Part shown: positions 1 through 8,459 of the stretch, piece after piece
Position numbering within the stretch: position 1 is the stretch's first letter
How the letters are laid out: every line of letters begins with the position of its first letter
Assembly: GCA_012270865.1 (NCBI GenBank)
Contig: JAAXHL010000037.1
Span: 59,250 to 123,249 of the forward strand
DNA: 64,000 bases
Direction: 5' to 3'
From: Candidatus Poribacteria bacterium
GTDB taxonomy: Bacteria > Poribacteria > WGA-4E > WGA-3G
Position numbers and translations under genes: made by a program
Notes under the pieces: model-generated
Seen by the model: only the letters and a program-made list of their open reading frames with translations
Database searches by the model: none
Told to the model about the DNA's origin: nothing

Positions 1-503
1 GGAGCTGTCGGTAATTGATCCGCGGGTGCGAAGTAGCCGCCGTAATCGAGTCCGGATTCATTCATGCCGACATCGTGCATCAATAGCGTAATGCGGTTAT
101 CTCTGTCGAGTCCCGGTTTCCATTCGCTTCCCATCCAGCGTCGAACGTTTGGATAGATGCGTGTGTCGAATTCCCGTCCGATGGCGGTTGCCTCAGCCTC
201 GGTGAGCATACCGCGCACGGAATCCTCGATGTAGACATAGAGATGTTCACTTTTGGCAATACAGGTGGCAGTTACCTCTGCGTCTGGAATATGAATGAAA
301 AAGCGGTCTGTCTGTCCGATCTGAACGTGTGCGGCGGGCGCAGCGGCGACTTCTTCGGGAGGGTGTTGCGCGAGGTGTTCTTGATACAGGAGCGGTGTCC
401 CACACAGCCACGCTTCTCCAGGAACATGCGGATGCCCCGAATCGGCGAATACGAAGCTGCACGCAATAAAAAAGATAAGACTGACTGATACCAAAAATCG
501 CAT
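1..503 (-). CDS. secreted protein, possibly M30-like metallopeptidase (3' end outside window)
   Basis: The minus-strand frame runs from an ATG at 503 to the window edge without a stop, giving 167 residues. The N-terminus has a signal peptide (MRFLVSVSLIFFIACSFVFA, then DSGHP). Near the end, DRDNRITLLMHDV followed by GGYFAPADQLP resembles the region just before the zinc motif in hyicolysin/M30-like and related secreted metallopeptidases. The zinc motif itself would lie outside the window, so the function is only inferred. A purine-rich GGAGAG lies about 12 nt before the start. The gene is divergent from def. Confidence 0.7.
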   Translation of the reverse strand, partial: MRFLVSVSLIFFIACSFVFADSGHPHVPGEAWLCGTPLLYQEHLAQHPPEEVAAAPAAHVQIGQTDRFFIHIPDAEVTATCIAKSEHLYVYIEDSVRGMLTEAEATAIGREFDTRIYPNVRRWMGSEWKPGLDRDNRITLLMHDVGMNESGLDYGGYFAPADQLPTA

Positions 504-636
504 GAGGTCTGCTTGCTCTCCGGTGGATACGCGTTATGTAACGCAGGTTTAATAAGGCTTAATATCTATTCTACAATGATTTCGGTGCAAATTCAAGCGA
601 TACAACAGTGTATACTTTTTCACTTTTTCTTTTTTC

Positions 637-665
637 TTGACAGAATTCACAATAAGTGATACTAT
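637..665 (+). promoter_or_regulatory. sigma-70-type promoter candidate for def
   Basis: TTGACA (637-642) is a perfect -35 box. A 17-nt spacer leads to TACTAT (660-665, 4 of 6); an overlapping TATATT (663-668) is an alternative -10. It sits about 40 nt before the def start. Confidence 0.5.
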
Positions 666-706
666 ATTAAAGGTTATTTTTCAAGAATGGGAGACGTGTC
701 TGATAG

Positions 707-1306
707 ATGCCAAAACGAAAAAGAAAGCACCAGAATACACCTGCTTCGGAAGTGGTCGGAGAAGATGATGTCTTACTGCGTGCAACTACCCCGTTGCAGC
801 TCTGCTATTACGGTAACCCGGTCCTCCGCAAAAAAGCCAAACCGGTTTCAGAAATAACAGAGACGGAACGTCAACTCGCTTACCAGATGCTGGAGACGCT
901 GTATAACACAGGGAACGGTATCGGTCTCGCCGCAACGCAGATCGGCATTTTGAAGCGTCTCATTATTATTGACATAGGTGAAGATGACGACGAAACTTAC
1001 GAGCCGCTTGTACTGTTTAACCCAGAAATTTTGAGTGTTGAGGGAGAGGTTGTCGCCGAAGAAGGTTGCCTCAGCATCCCCAATGTGACGGCAGAGGTGA
1101 GACGTCCAGAGAAGGTTGTTGTTGATGGAATTGATATTCGAGGCGAACCTGTCCACATTGAAACCGACGGTTTACTCGCACGCGTCCTCCAACACGAAAT
1201 CGACCATCTCAACGGTGTGCTTTTTATTGACCTGATCAGCGGGTTAAAACGGCAGTTGTTGAAAGAAGAATTGTCATGGATACAACAGGCTGAGCGACCC
1301 TCTTGA
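707..1306 (+). CDS. def: peptide deformylase
   Basis: Removes the N-formyl group from nascent proteins in the cytoplasm, a metal-dependent step. All three family motifs are present: GIGLAATQ (residues 71-78), EGCLSIP (119-125, metal-ligand Cys121) and QHEIDHL (162-168, His163, Glu164, His167). At 199 residues it is slightly longer than usual because of a basic, Lys/Arg-rich N-terminal extension of about 25 residues. The start is the ATG 40 nt downstream of a TTGACA promoter. It is followed by larE on the same strand, 75 nt away. Confidence 0.97.
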   Translation: MPKRKRKHQNTPASEVVGEDDVLLRATTPLQLCYYGNPVLRKKAKPVSEITETERQLAYQMLETLYNTGNGIGLAATQIGILKRLIIIDIGEDDDETYEPLVLFNPEILSVEGEVVAEEGCLSIPNVTAEVRRPEKVVVDGIDIRGEPVHIETDGLLARVLQHEIDHLNGVLFIDLISGLKRQLLKEELSWIQQAERPS

Positions 1307-1381
1307 TACCTGAACCCTACGCGCTATATGTGGAGGCTTTTTTCGGTGTAACTTGTCCACCGAAAGTTGCTTTTCAGAAGT

Positions 1382-2215
1382 ATGTTAAAACAGAAACTTG
1401 AACCGCCCCTACAGATGAAACTTGACCAACTTTATGAATGCTTGCACGCATATCAGAAGGTTATCGTCGCCTTTTCAGGCGGTGTTGATAGCACATTCCT
1501 TGCGGAAGCGGCACAACACGCGCTCGGTGATAACGCACTCGCTGTAACTGCTATCTCCGATTCGTATCCGATCCGAGAGATGCGAGCCGCACAGGATATT
1601 GCCAAACAGATCGGAATCCGGTTAGAGACCGTCAACACGCAAGAATTGGACTTGGAAGGGTACGCGAGTAACCCGACCAATCGGTGCTATTTCTGTAAAA
1701 CGGAACTGTTCGATAAACTGCGTCCGATCGCTGAGAAATACGACGTTGGGACGATTGTCTACGGGGCAATTCCAGACGATGTCGGTGACCACCGTCCCGG
1801 CATGGATGCCGCAAAGCGGATGGGTATCCAGGCACCTCTGATTGATGTCAACTTGACGAAAGCAGAAATTCGCGAGATTTCAAAGGCATGGGAACTACCG
1901 ACGTGGGATAAACCGGCGTTTGCTTGTCTCTCTTCACGATTTCCTTACGGCATGCGTATCACGCGTGAGTTGCTACGGCAAGTTGATGCTGCCGAGCAAT
2001 TTCTCTACGACTTAGGGATTCGTCAATTCCGGGTCCGACACCACGGTGAGCTTGCTCGGATTGAACTTGAAGCGCAGGAGATTTCGAGGTTGCTTTCAAG
2101 AACCGTACGGCACGACATCAGTACACACTTTAAAACACTCGGATATGCACACGTCACACTTGACTTGCAGGGGTACCGTTCCGGAAGTCTCAACGAGGGG
2201 ATCACAATCACTTAA
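1382..2215 (+). CDS. larE: ATP-dependent sulfur transferase LarE (nickel-pincer cofactor synthesis)
   Basis: LarE adenylates the pyridinium dicarboxylate precursor and inserts sulfur during synthesis of the nickel-pincer nucleotide cofactor of lactate racemase LarA. The PP-loop SGGVDS is at residues 32-37. Cys102 and Cys105 (NRCYFCKTE) plus Cys182 (FACLSSRFPYG) match the three-cysteine pattern of LarE proteins that carry a 4Fe-4S cluster, rather than the single-cysteine sacrificial type. I chose the ATG at 1382 (277 aa); an in-frame TTG at 1367 and an ATG at 1415 are alternatives, and no start has a strong ribosome site. No larA, larB or larC is in the window. The next gene encodes a glycolate/lactate oxidase iron-sulfur subunit, consistent with lactate metabolism. 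Confidence 0.9.
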   Translation: MLKQKLEPPLQMKLDQLYECLHAYQKVIVAFSGGVDSTFLAEAAQHALGDNALAVTAISDSYPIREMRAAQDIAKQIGIRLETVNTQELDLEGYASNPTNRCYFCKTELFDKLRPIAEKYDVGTIVYGAIPDDVGDHRPGMDAAKRMGIQAPLIDVNLTKAEIREISKAWELPTWDKPAFACLSSRFPYGMRITRELLRQVDAAEQFLYDLGIRQFRVRHHGELARIELEAQEISRLLSRTVRHDISTHFKTLGYAHVTLDLQGYRSGSLNEGITIT

Positions 2216-2299
2216 CATCAGCCATGATCAGCTTGGTTCTGCTCTTTTTATTTTCGTTCTTTGGGTACTTCCCAAACTCGAAAGAAAACTTATCAGTAT

Positions 2300-3634
2300 A
2301 TGCCCAACCAACAAACACAACCGCTTATCGGCGTAGACACTTTCAATTGGAAGAAATGGGATGCTTGCACACACTGCGGCCTCTGTCTACCCACCTGTCC
2401 AACCTACCGAGAATTAGGATTAGAAACGGATTCTCCGAGAGGCAGACTCTACTTGATGGGGAGTGCTTTCAAATCGGAGAATGCGACCCCACTGAACGAA
2501 GAGTGGTCGGAATACATCTATCGGTGTTTAGATTGTCGTGCCTGTGAGACGGCGTGTCCATCGGGTGTCCATTTCGGAGCACTGCTTGAGGAGGCACGCG
2601 CCATCTATGAACAAAACGCTCCGCGTTCAGCAGCCTATCGCTTCTGGACGAACCTTGTCTTCAAACAACTTCTGCCGAATAAAGAACGGTTGGACCTAAT
2701 CTTTGAGTTGATGTGGCTCTACCAACGTCTCGGCATCCGGCAACTGGTTCGGAAATTGGGGATCCTGAAACTGATGGGACAACTCGGTGAGATGGAATCG
2801 CTATTGCCGAAAATCCCACCCCCGCAACTGAAGTATACGATACGCGACATTACACCCGCTAAAGGCGAAACGCGATACCGTGTCGGATTCATCCCCGGAT
2901 GTATTATGAATCAGGTCTTCACAGAGACGAATGTCGCGACGATCCGCGTCTTAACGGAGAACGGTTGCGAAGTCGTCACGCCTCGGCAGCAGACCTGTTG
3001 TGGCGCACTACATCTTCACAACGGCGTGCGAGATGTCGCTTCAGACCTTGCGAAACAGAACATCGATGCGTTTGCGGCGGAGAATTTAGACGCTATTATT
3101 ATTAACTCTGCTGGCTGTGGTGCGGCGCTTAAGGAGTACGAGGTGCTTTTAGAAAACGATCACGCTTATGCGGAGAAGGCGGAACACTTCAGTCATAAAA
3201 TGCGCGACATCAGCGAATTTTTAGCCGAAATTGAGATGGTACCGCCGACCGGAGAGATCAAAAAACGTGTTACTTATGATGAACCGTGCCATCTCCTTCA
3301 TGGGCAGCGTGTGCAATTACAACCCCGCAAAATCCTTCAGTCGATACCGGGACTCGCGTTGATTGAGTTAACCGAATCCGAATGGTGCTGCGGGAGCGCA
3401 GGAATCTATAACATCACACAGCCTGAACTTTCGCAAGAGATTCTCGAACGCAAAATGGCACACATCGCTGAGACCGATGCGGACATCGTTGCGACGGGGA
3501 ACCCAGGTTGTCTCCTTCAGATTCAACTCGGCATCGAAAAACACGGCTTACAGATGAAAGCGATGCATCCTGTGAATCTCTTAGACTACGCCTATCGTGG
3601 TATTGCCCCGGAGGATTTTTTGCCTGAGCAATAG
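2300..3634 (+). CDS. glcF: glycolate oxidase iron-sulfur subunit (GlcF-like)
   Basis: Membrane-associated electron-transfer subunit of the GlcDEF/LldE-type 2-hydroxyacid oxidases. Two ferredoxin-type 4Fe-4S motifs are visible: CTHCGLCLPTCP (Cys23, 26, 29, 33) and CLDCRACETACP (Cys76, 79, 82, 86). Two cysteine-rich CCG domains follow, with the pairs TCCG (around residue 232) and WCCG (around residue 375). The length (444 aa) is normal. I chose the ATG at 2300; an upstream in-frame TTG at 2261 would add 13 poorly conserved residues. The flavoprotein subunits GlcD and GlcE are not adjacent, so partners must be elsewhere. With larE next door, a D-lactate or glycolate role is plausible. Confidence 0.9.
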   Translation: MPNQQTQPLIGVDTFNWKKWDACTHCGLCLPTCPTYRELGLETDSPRGRLYLMGSAFKSENATPLNEEWSEYIYRCLDCRACETACPSGVHFGALLEEARAIYEQNAPRSAAYRFWTNLVFKQLLPNKERLDLIFELMWLYQRLGIRQLVRKLGILKLMGQLGEMESLLPKIPPPQLKYTIRDITPAKGETRYRVGFIPGCIMNQVFTETNVATIRVLTENGCEVVTPRQQTCCGALHLHNGVRDVASDLAKQNIDAFAAENLDAIIINSAGCGAALKEYEVLLENDHAYAEKAEHFSHKMRDISEFLAEIEMVPPTGEIKKRVTYDEPCHLLHGQRVQLQPRKILQSIPGLALIELTESEWCCGSAGIYNITQPELSQEILERKMAHIAETDADIVATGNPGCLLQIQLGIEKHGLQMKAMHPVNLLDYAYRGIAPEDFLPEQ

Positions 3635-3650
3635 TTCAAAAGGTGTTCTA

Positions 3651-3742
3651 CAGGACTTACGCAAATCCCATGCAGGCGGGGTTTGTAACCCCGCCCGACG
3701 CACGGACTATGTAGGATTTTATAAAAAAATGGGTAAGTCCTG
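3651..3742. mobile_element. MITE-like element with GTAAGTCCT terminal inverted repeats
   Basis: A 92-bp element bounded by CAGGACTTAC (3651-3660) and its exact complement GTAAGTCCTG (3733-3742). It is flanked by the direct repeat TTCTA (3646-3650 and 3743-3747), as expected for a 5-bp target duplication. Inside is a perfect hairpin GGCGGGGTT-TGT-AACCCCGCC (3675-3695). It has no coding capacity. Related copies are at 45749-45843 and 62051-62138. Confidence 0.75.
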
Positions 3743-3787
3743 TTCTATATAAGAAAACGTCAAGGTAAGTTGTTTTGCGTTAAAATT

Positions 3788-3889
3788 AACCGCGAAAACG
3801 TAGCCTGCTACAACGGCGCGGGCGGATATACGGAAGAGGCACTTCAAACTGCAAATCCACCTGACCAAACTGCAAAGTAAGTTAAAAAA
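3788..3889 (+). repeat. start-codon-associated dispersed repeat, copy before dcd
   Basis: A diverged copy of the family described at 9607-9692, in the orientation of dcd. It contains aacgtagcctgc, GGGCGGATATACGG and a terminal AAGTAAGTTAAAAAA directly followed by the dcd ATG. Confidence 0.6.
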
Positions 3890-4474
3890 ATGTTTTTATC
3901 AGACAGAGATATTCTCAAATATATGGAGGCGGGAAAGATTAAGATTTCCCCGGAACCCGACCTTCAAACCCAACTCGGTAGTTGCTCTATTGATTTCAGA
4001 TTAAGCAATACCTTTCGTGTGTTTGAACATAGCAAATATCCGTATATTGATCTGCGTGCTGAGATTGATACCAACGATTTGATGCGAAGGGTTGATGTTC
4101 CCGATGGCGATGCCTTCACGATGCAACCGGGTGAACTTGTCCTTGCGGCGACCCAAGAGGAACTCGTCTTAGCAGACGATGTTATGGCGCGGCTTGAAGG
4201 CAGAAGTAGTTTGGCGCGGCTCGGTATTATCGTCCATAGCACGGCGGGACTCTTTGATCCGGGTTGGATCGGTATCCCTACGTTAGAGTTAGGGAATCTT
4301 GGACGCATGCCAGTTAGGTTATATCCGGGTATGCGAATCTGTGCCTTCACTTTTGCACAACTCTCATCGCCTGCGCGTGTGCCGTATCAACTCAAGCCGG
4401 CGAACAAATATGCCGGGCAGGACGGTCCCGAAACGAGTCGATTTGCTAAAGATGTTGAGTTCTCCGACGAATAA
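3890..4474 (+). CDS. dcd: dCTP deaminase
   Basis: Deaminates dCTP to dUTP (or, in bifunctional members, to dUMP) for dTMP synthesis in the cytoplasm. The family signature EGRSSLARLG is followed by IIVHSTAGLFDPGW and TLELGN, containing the catalytic Arg/Ser and Glu. The N-terminal GSCSIDFRLSN strand is also typical. The 194-aa length fits the trimeric dCTP deaminase/dUTPase fold. Its ATG directly abuts a copy of the dispersed start-codon repeat, which supplies a weak AAGTAAG ribosome site. I cannot tell from the motifs alone whether it is mono- or bifunctional. Confidence 0.95.
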   Translation: MFLSDRDILKYMEAGKIKISPEPDLQTQLGSCSIDFRLSNTFRVFEHSKYPYIDLRAEIDTNDLMRRVDVPDGDAFTMQPGELVLAATQEELVLADDVMARLEGRSSLARLGIIVHSTAGLFDPGWIGIPTLELGNLGRMPVRLYPGMRICAFTFAQLSSPARVPYQLKPANKYAGQDGPETSRFAKDVEFSDE

Positions 4475-4947
4475 CCTCAAAATCGCGGTTTGATGGATGT
4501 CCGGTGCTATGCGCAAAAAACGGGCAATGCTATGCTTAATAATTTAGCAAAATCTTGAAGGTTTTCATGCGGAGTGTGGACGCGATTTCGTTGTAACGGG
4601 CAATTTCACACCTTTTTTCGCTTTTGATGGCGGTAATTCGTGATTTTACACGGAATTTTCTCTGTTTTCGCTGATTAACACCCTGCGATTCGCAATTTCT
4701 ATTGATTGGCATAAATTTTGCTTATGTATATCGGTAAGACACTTGTCAAATGTGTGAGTTGCGTGTTCAGTTGACGAACTTATAGTATTTTTCTGAGTTA
4801 TTAAAACTGGATTTTAGGGAAACCACCGGGCTTCGTGCTATGTTTTCTCTATGCGGTTTTATTAGATTGTCGTCTCGGTCTCTGGATCGAGATAGTTTAA
4901 ATGACAAGTTTCGGCTCACAAACGATGCCGAAATAGGAGGATATGTA
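4475..4947 (+). promoter_or_regulatory. sigma-54 promoter and long leader of glnA
   Basis: This gene-free stretch contains TTGGCATAAATTTTGCTT at 4706-4723. The GG (4708-4709) and GC (4720-4721) dinucleotides have the exact -24/-12 spacing of a sigma-54 promoter (TGGCAC-N5-TTGC). Transcription would start near 4733, leaving a leader of about 215 nt. The leader ends in a hairpin TTTCGGC (4909-4915) / GCCGAAA (4927-4933) immediately before the ribosome site AGGAGG (4935-4940). A second small stem (TCTCG/CGAGA) lies near 4874-4892. No gene is seen here. Confidence 0.8.
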
Positions 4948-6363
4948 ATGACACCAAGTGAGGTGATCGCACTTGCTAAAGAGCATGATGTGAAAATAAT
5001 TGACCTCAAGTTCATGGATCTGCCGGGGATGTGGCAACACTTCTCGATGATGGCAGAAGAGTTGACCGAAGACCTCTTTGAAGAAGGTGCCGGCTTTGAC
5101 GGTTCAAGTATCCGGGGGTTCCAAGCCATTAACGAGAGCGATATGCTACTCTTCCCGGACCCAGCGACGGCTATCATTGACCCTGTCTGTAAGATCCCGA
5201 CGCTGAGCATCACCTGTAACATCAAAGACCCGATTACGTTGGAAAATTACACACGCGATGTCCGGCATATCGCACAGAAGGCGGAAGCCTATCTACAGTC
5301 CACTGGAATTGGTGATATCAGTTATTGGGGACCTGAGGCGGAATTCTATCTCCTGAACGATATTCGTTACGGACAGACACAGCACTCCGGTTTCTACTCG
5401 GTTGATTCGGTTGAGGGGAGTTGGAATTCGGGCCGTGAAGAGAACCCGAACCTCGGCTACAAACCGCGCTACAAAGAGGGGTACTTCCCAGTCCCGCCTT
5501 CGGATACGCTTCAAGACCTACGTTCCGAGATCTGTCTGAAACTCATGGAATCCGGTATTGATGTAGAGGTTCACCACCACGAAGTGGGAACTGCTGGACA
5601 AGGCGAGATTGATATTCGTTATGGCGAACTCACAACGACAGGCGATAAGATTGCGTTGTATAAGTACATCATCAAGAATATAGCGCGCGAGAACAACTTG
5701 GTCGCGACCTTCATGCCGAAGCCGCTTTTCCAAGACAACGGTTCCGGGATGCACGTCCACCAAAGTATCTGGAAGAACGGTAAGAATATCTTCTACGATC
5801 CACAGGGGTATTCGCTGCTCAGTGAAGACGCTCTCTATTATATTGGTGGTCTGCTTGCACATGCTCGTTCGCTCTGTGCAATCATCGCTCCGACAACCAA
5901 CTCTTATAAACGTTTGGTCCCAGGGTACGAAGCCCCGGTCAATATCGCCTATTCACAACGGAACCGTAGCGCGTGTGTCCGTATTCCTGTCTACTCAAAG
6001 AGTGAGAACGCGAAACGGGTCGAATTCCGTACACCGGATCCGTCTTGTAACCCGTATCTCGCTTTCAGTGCATTGTTGATGGCAGGTCTTGACGGCATAC
6101 AGAACCGTATCCATCCGGGTGATCCATTGGATAAAGACCTTTATGACCTTGAGCCGGAAGAACTTGCGGACATTGAATCCACGCCAGTATCTCTTGGTGA
6201 TGCGCTTGATGCCTTAGAAGAGGATCACGAATATCTCCTCAAGGGTGATGTCTTCACGCAAGATGTTTTGGATGTCTGGATTGATTACAAACGTGAGAAC
6301 GAGGTCGATGCGATCAACATGCGACCGCATCCCTATGAGTTCTTCCTCTATCACGATATTTAA
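4948..6363 (+). CDS. glnA: glutamine synthetase type I
   Basis: ATP-dependent amidation of glutamate to glutamine; forms a cytoplasmic dodecamer. The 471-residue product begins MTPSEVIALAKEHDVK, and the start is fixed by AGGAGG 7 nt upstream; the frame is open upstream to 4840 without a ribosome site. Active-site motifs include GFDGSSIRGF, the Glu-rich GPEAEFY strand, GSGMHVHQS, the APTTNSYKRLVPGYEAP loop and RVEFRTPDPS. DLYDLEPEE near residue 395 carries the Tyr adenylylated in GSI-beta enzymes. Transcription from a sigma-54 promoter and the neighbouring P-II gene both indicate nitrogen-responsive control. Confidence 0.98.
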   Translation: MTPSEVIALAKEHDVKIIDLKFMDLPGMWQHFSMMAEELTEDLFEEGAGFDGSSIRGFQAINESDMLLFPDPATAIIDPVCKIPTLSITCNIKDPITLENYTRDVRHIAQKAEAYLQSTGIGDISYWGPEAEFYLLNDIRYGQTQHSGFYSVDSVEGSWNSGREENPNLGYKPRYKEGYFPVPPSDTLQDLRSEICLKLMESGIDVEVHHHEVGTAGQGEIDIRYGELTTTGDKIALYKYIIKNIARENNLVATFMPKPLFQDNGSGMHVHQSIWKNGKNIFYDPQGYSLLSEDALYYIGGLLAHARSLCAIIAPTTNSYKRLVPGYEAPVNIAYSQRNRSACVRIPVYSKSENAKRVEFRTPDPSCNPYLAFSALLMAGLDGIQNRIHPGDPLDKDLYDLEPEELADIESTPVSLGDALDALEEDHEYLLKGDVFTQDVLDVWIDYKRENEVDAINMRPHPYEFFLYHDI

Positions 6364-6393
6364 ATCGTGTCAAGAGGTTCTGAAAACCGTTTA

Positions 6394-6419
6394 GAGGGCG
6401 GATTCGTGTATCCGTCCTC
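6394..6419. repeat. hairpin between glnA and glnB
   Basis: GAGGGCGGAT (6394-6403) pairs with ATCCGTCCTC (6410-6419) around a 6-nt loop, with one G-U pair. There is no U tract, so it is unlikely to be a strong terminator. The GAGGGCGGAT core is also the core of the start-codon-associated repeat family, so this may be a remnant of it. It could limit read-through from glnA into glnB. Confidence 0.5.
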
Positions 6420-6466
6420 CACACTGGTTCGTAAATATTGAGGGAAAGATCGTCCGCCGTGATTAA

Positions 6467-6853
<387 letters not shown>

Positions 6854-6876
6854 CATTCTATACTGTTTTTCTATGG

Positions 6877-6913
6877 AGAGGTGGGCACCCGTGCCTGCCT
6901 CTTATTTTTTTAT
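6877..6913 (+). terminator. intrinsic terminator of glnB
   Basis: An 11-bp stem (6877-6887 with 6892-6902, two G-U pairs) has a CCCG loop and is followed by TATTTTTTTATTT. The T tract touches the stop codon of the convergent gene at 6910. Confidence 0.85.
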
Positions 6914-8259
6914 TTCAACAAAGAAGCGACGAGTGCTTCCATCGCTGGGACTGTTCCGACAGCCGGTAAAGACGACATCGCCGCCCAAGTCTCATAGCCA
7001 CCCTCCGCTGTCAATGCCTTATCCGTACAGATATAACCGATATACCCGTTTGCTAAGCTAACGAGGAACAGTGGGTTCGCATCAGATGCCGATTTGATGT
7101 TGAATCCTGTTTCAACGAAAACTTCTCCGGGGAGTGCCACAATCGCCGCGTCACCAAGACGGATTACCTGAACAGGCGTAGTCATTTGTGCTGGTAGTCT
7201 TGCGATACGTTGGCACTCCCGCGCATAGACATCAACGAGTGCTTGCGGTATCGGCTGTCCGACCACCCAACTAAACGGACCGGTTTCATAGCCATTGTAA
7301 GTGCCTTGCGGTACAGATAGCACCTGCTCGGCAACTTTAAGATCTTCAGCAGTAATCTGTTTGCGTTGGAACGTCAGTGTCGCAAGGTCTCCGCTGAGAT
7401 CGAGCGTCCCGTGCATTTCCATGAACTGCATCTCGGTGATGAAATGTCCAGCGAGGACGTTTGCCATTTTCACCGCCTGCTGATGTCCGCTCGCTGTCCA
7501 TTTCGTCTGTCCGCTGAAGTCGATATTGTTAATCTGTCCGGATGCGGCGTTCCAGAGGAGCGAGATACACGTATCGCCGAGATAGCGTCGCATGAGCCGG
7601 TCGAAATGCCCGAAATAGTCTGCAGAGAGCGCGTTACCGTTGTTCGTGCCGATGTAATGGAGCGAAAAGTTGGCGACAGCAGCGAGCGGTGTACCCTCAT
7701 CTGTTTCGACGAACATCATCGCTAATTCGGGGTCTATTGTCCCAGTAGGCTCCACAAGTTCAGGGTTGTTGACCCCCGGATTCATTCGGACGGTGCCATC
7801 TTTCATCCGCCATCGCCGATTGAAGGTGATACGATCCTCGTTGACACTGGCGAACCCGACCCGTGCAGGTTGGAGTCGCCACACGGCGAGTTCAACGGCA
7901 TCCGCGATTTTCAGCGGTACAGATTCGGTATAGCCGTCATCTTCGTCAACACCGAGAAGGTCGGCGACAGCGACGGCGGTATGTGTATGCGTCGCATTCA
8001 CCATGACGTGCGCTGGCGGGATCCCGCATCTATCAGCAATGCGGACTTTGGCTGCGTCTGCGACTTTCTCAGGTATCGCGATGAGATCGCACGTGACGAC
8101 TGCCACGCGCGTTGAGCCGTTGTCGATGACGACGGCTTTCGCAAAAAGTTCATCGTCAACATTTTCGGCGTATCTCGGTCGGAATCCGCCCGGTATCCTT
8201 GTACCGAGGGGTGGGGTGATATTCGCGGTCGCACTTCCGGCTTTAAGTGTTGTTTGCAT
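6910..8259 (-). CDS. neutral/alkaline ceramidase-like protein
   Basis: A 449-residue protein with the N-terminal AGSATANITPPLGTRIPGGF signature and the VNATHTHTA histidine motif of the neutral ceramidase superfamily (PF04734), whose zinc enzymes hydrolyse N-acyl-sphingosines. The second half (IRLGDAAIVALPGEVFVETGF, LANGYIGY) also matches. It is shorter than secreted ceramidases (about 650 aa), lacks a signal peptide and probably lacks the C-terminal Ig-like domain, so the substrate is uncertain; members of this short branch are often annotated only as ceramidase-like. The start codon abuts a copy of the dispersed repeat. Confidence 0.75.
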   Translation of the reverse strand: MQTTLKAGSATANITPPLGTRIPGGFRPRYAENVDDELFAKAVVIDNGSTRVAVVTCDLIAIPEKVADAAKVRIADRCGIPPAHVMVNATHTHTAVAVADLLGVDEDDGYTESVPLKIADAVELAVWRLQPARVGFASVNEDRITFNRRWRMKDGTVRMNPGVNNPELVEPTGTIDPELAMMFVETDEGTPLAAVANFSLHYIGTNNGNALSADYFGHFDRLMRRYLGDTCISLLWNAASGQINNIDFSGQTKWTASGHQQAVKMANVLAGHFITEMQFMEMHGTLDLSGDLATLTFQRKQITAEDLKVAEQVLSVPQGTYNGYETGPFSWVVGQPIPQALVDVYARECQRIARLPAQMTTPVQVIRLGDAAIVALPGEVFVETGFNIKSASDANPLFLVSLANGYIGYICTDKALTAEGGYETWAAMSSLPAVGTVPAMEALVASLLK

Positions 8260-8350
8260 TTTTTAATTTTCCTTGCGGTTAAACAACAGGGGGACCTGTG
8301 CTTCGACGCTTTTCGCTCAGGAACCGCCCTCCACTTCGTTACGGGCTAAA
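8260..8350 (-). repeat. start-codon-associated dispersed repeat, copy before the ceramidase-like gene
   Basis: Read on the minus strand: tagcccgtaacgaagtgg, then GAGGGCGG, and finally aaccgcaaggaaaattaaaa directly before the ATG at 8259. The middle part is diverged. It carries the AAGGAAAA ribosome site of the gene. Confidence 0.7.
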
Positions 8351-8459
8351 TTCTTGAGGCTATTTTAGATTGGATCACTCTCTTTAAATGCGAAGTGTGT
8401 GAAGAATTAAGAAATAACGCCAACGGAGATTGCACCATCAATTATTTTCGTCCGTTCCC

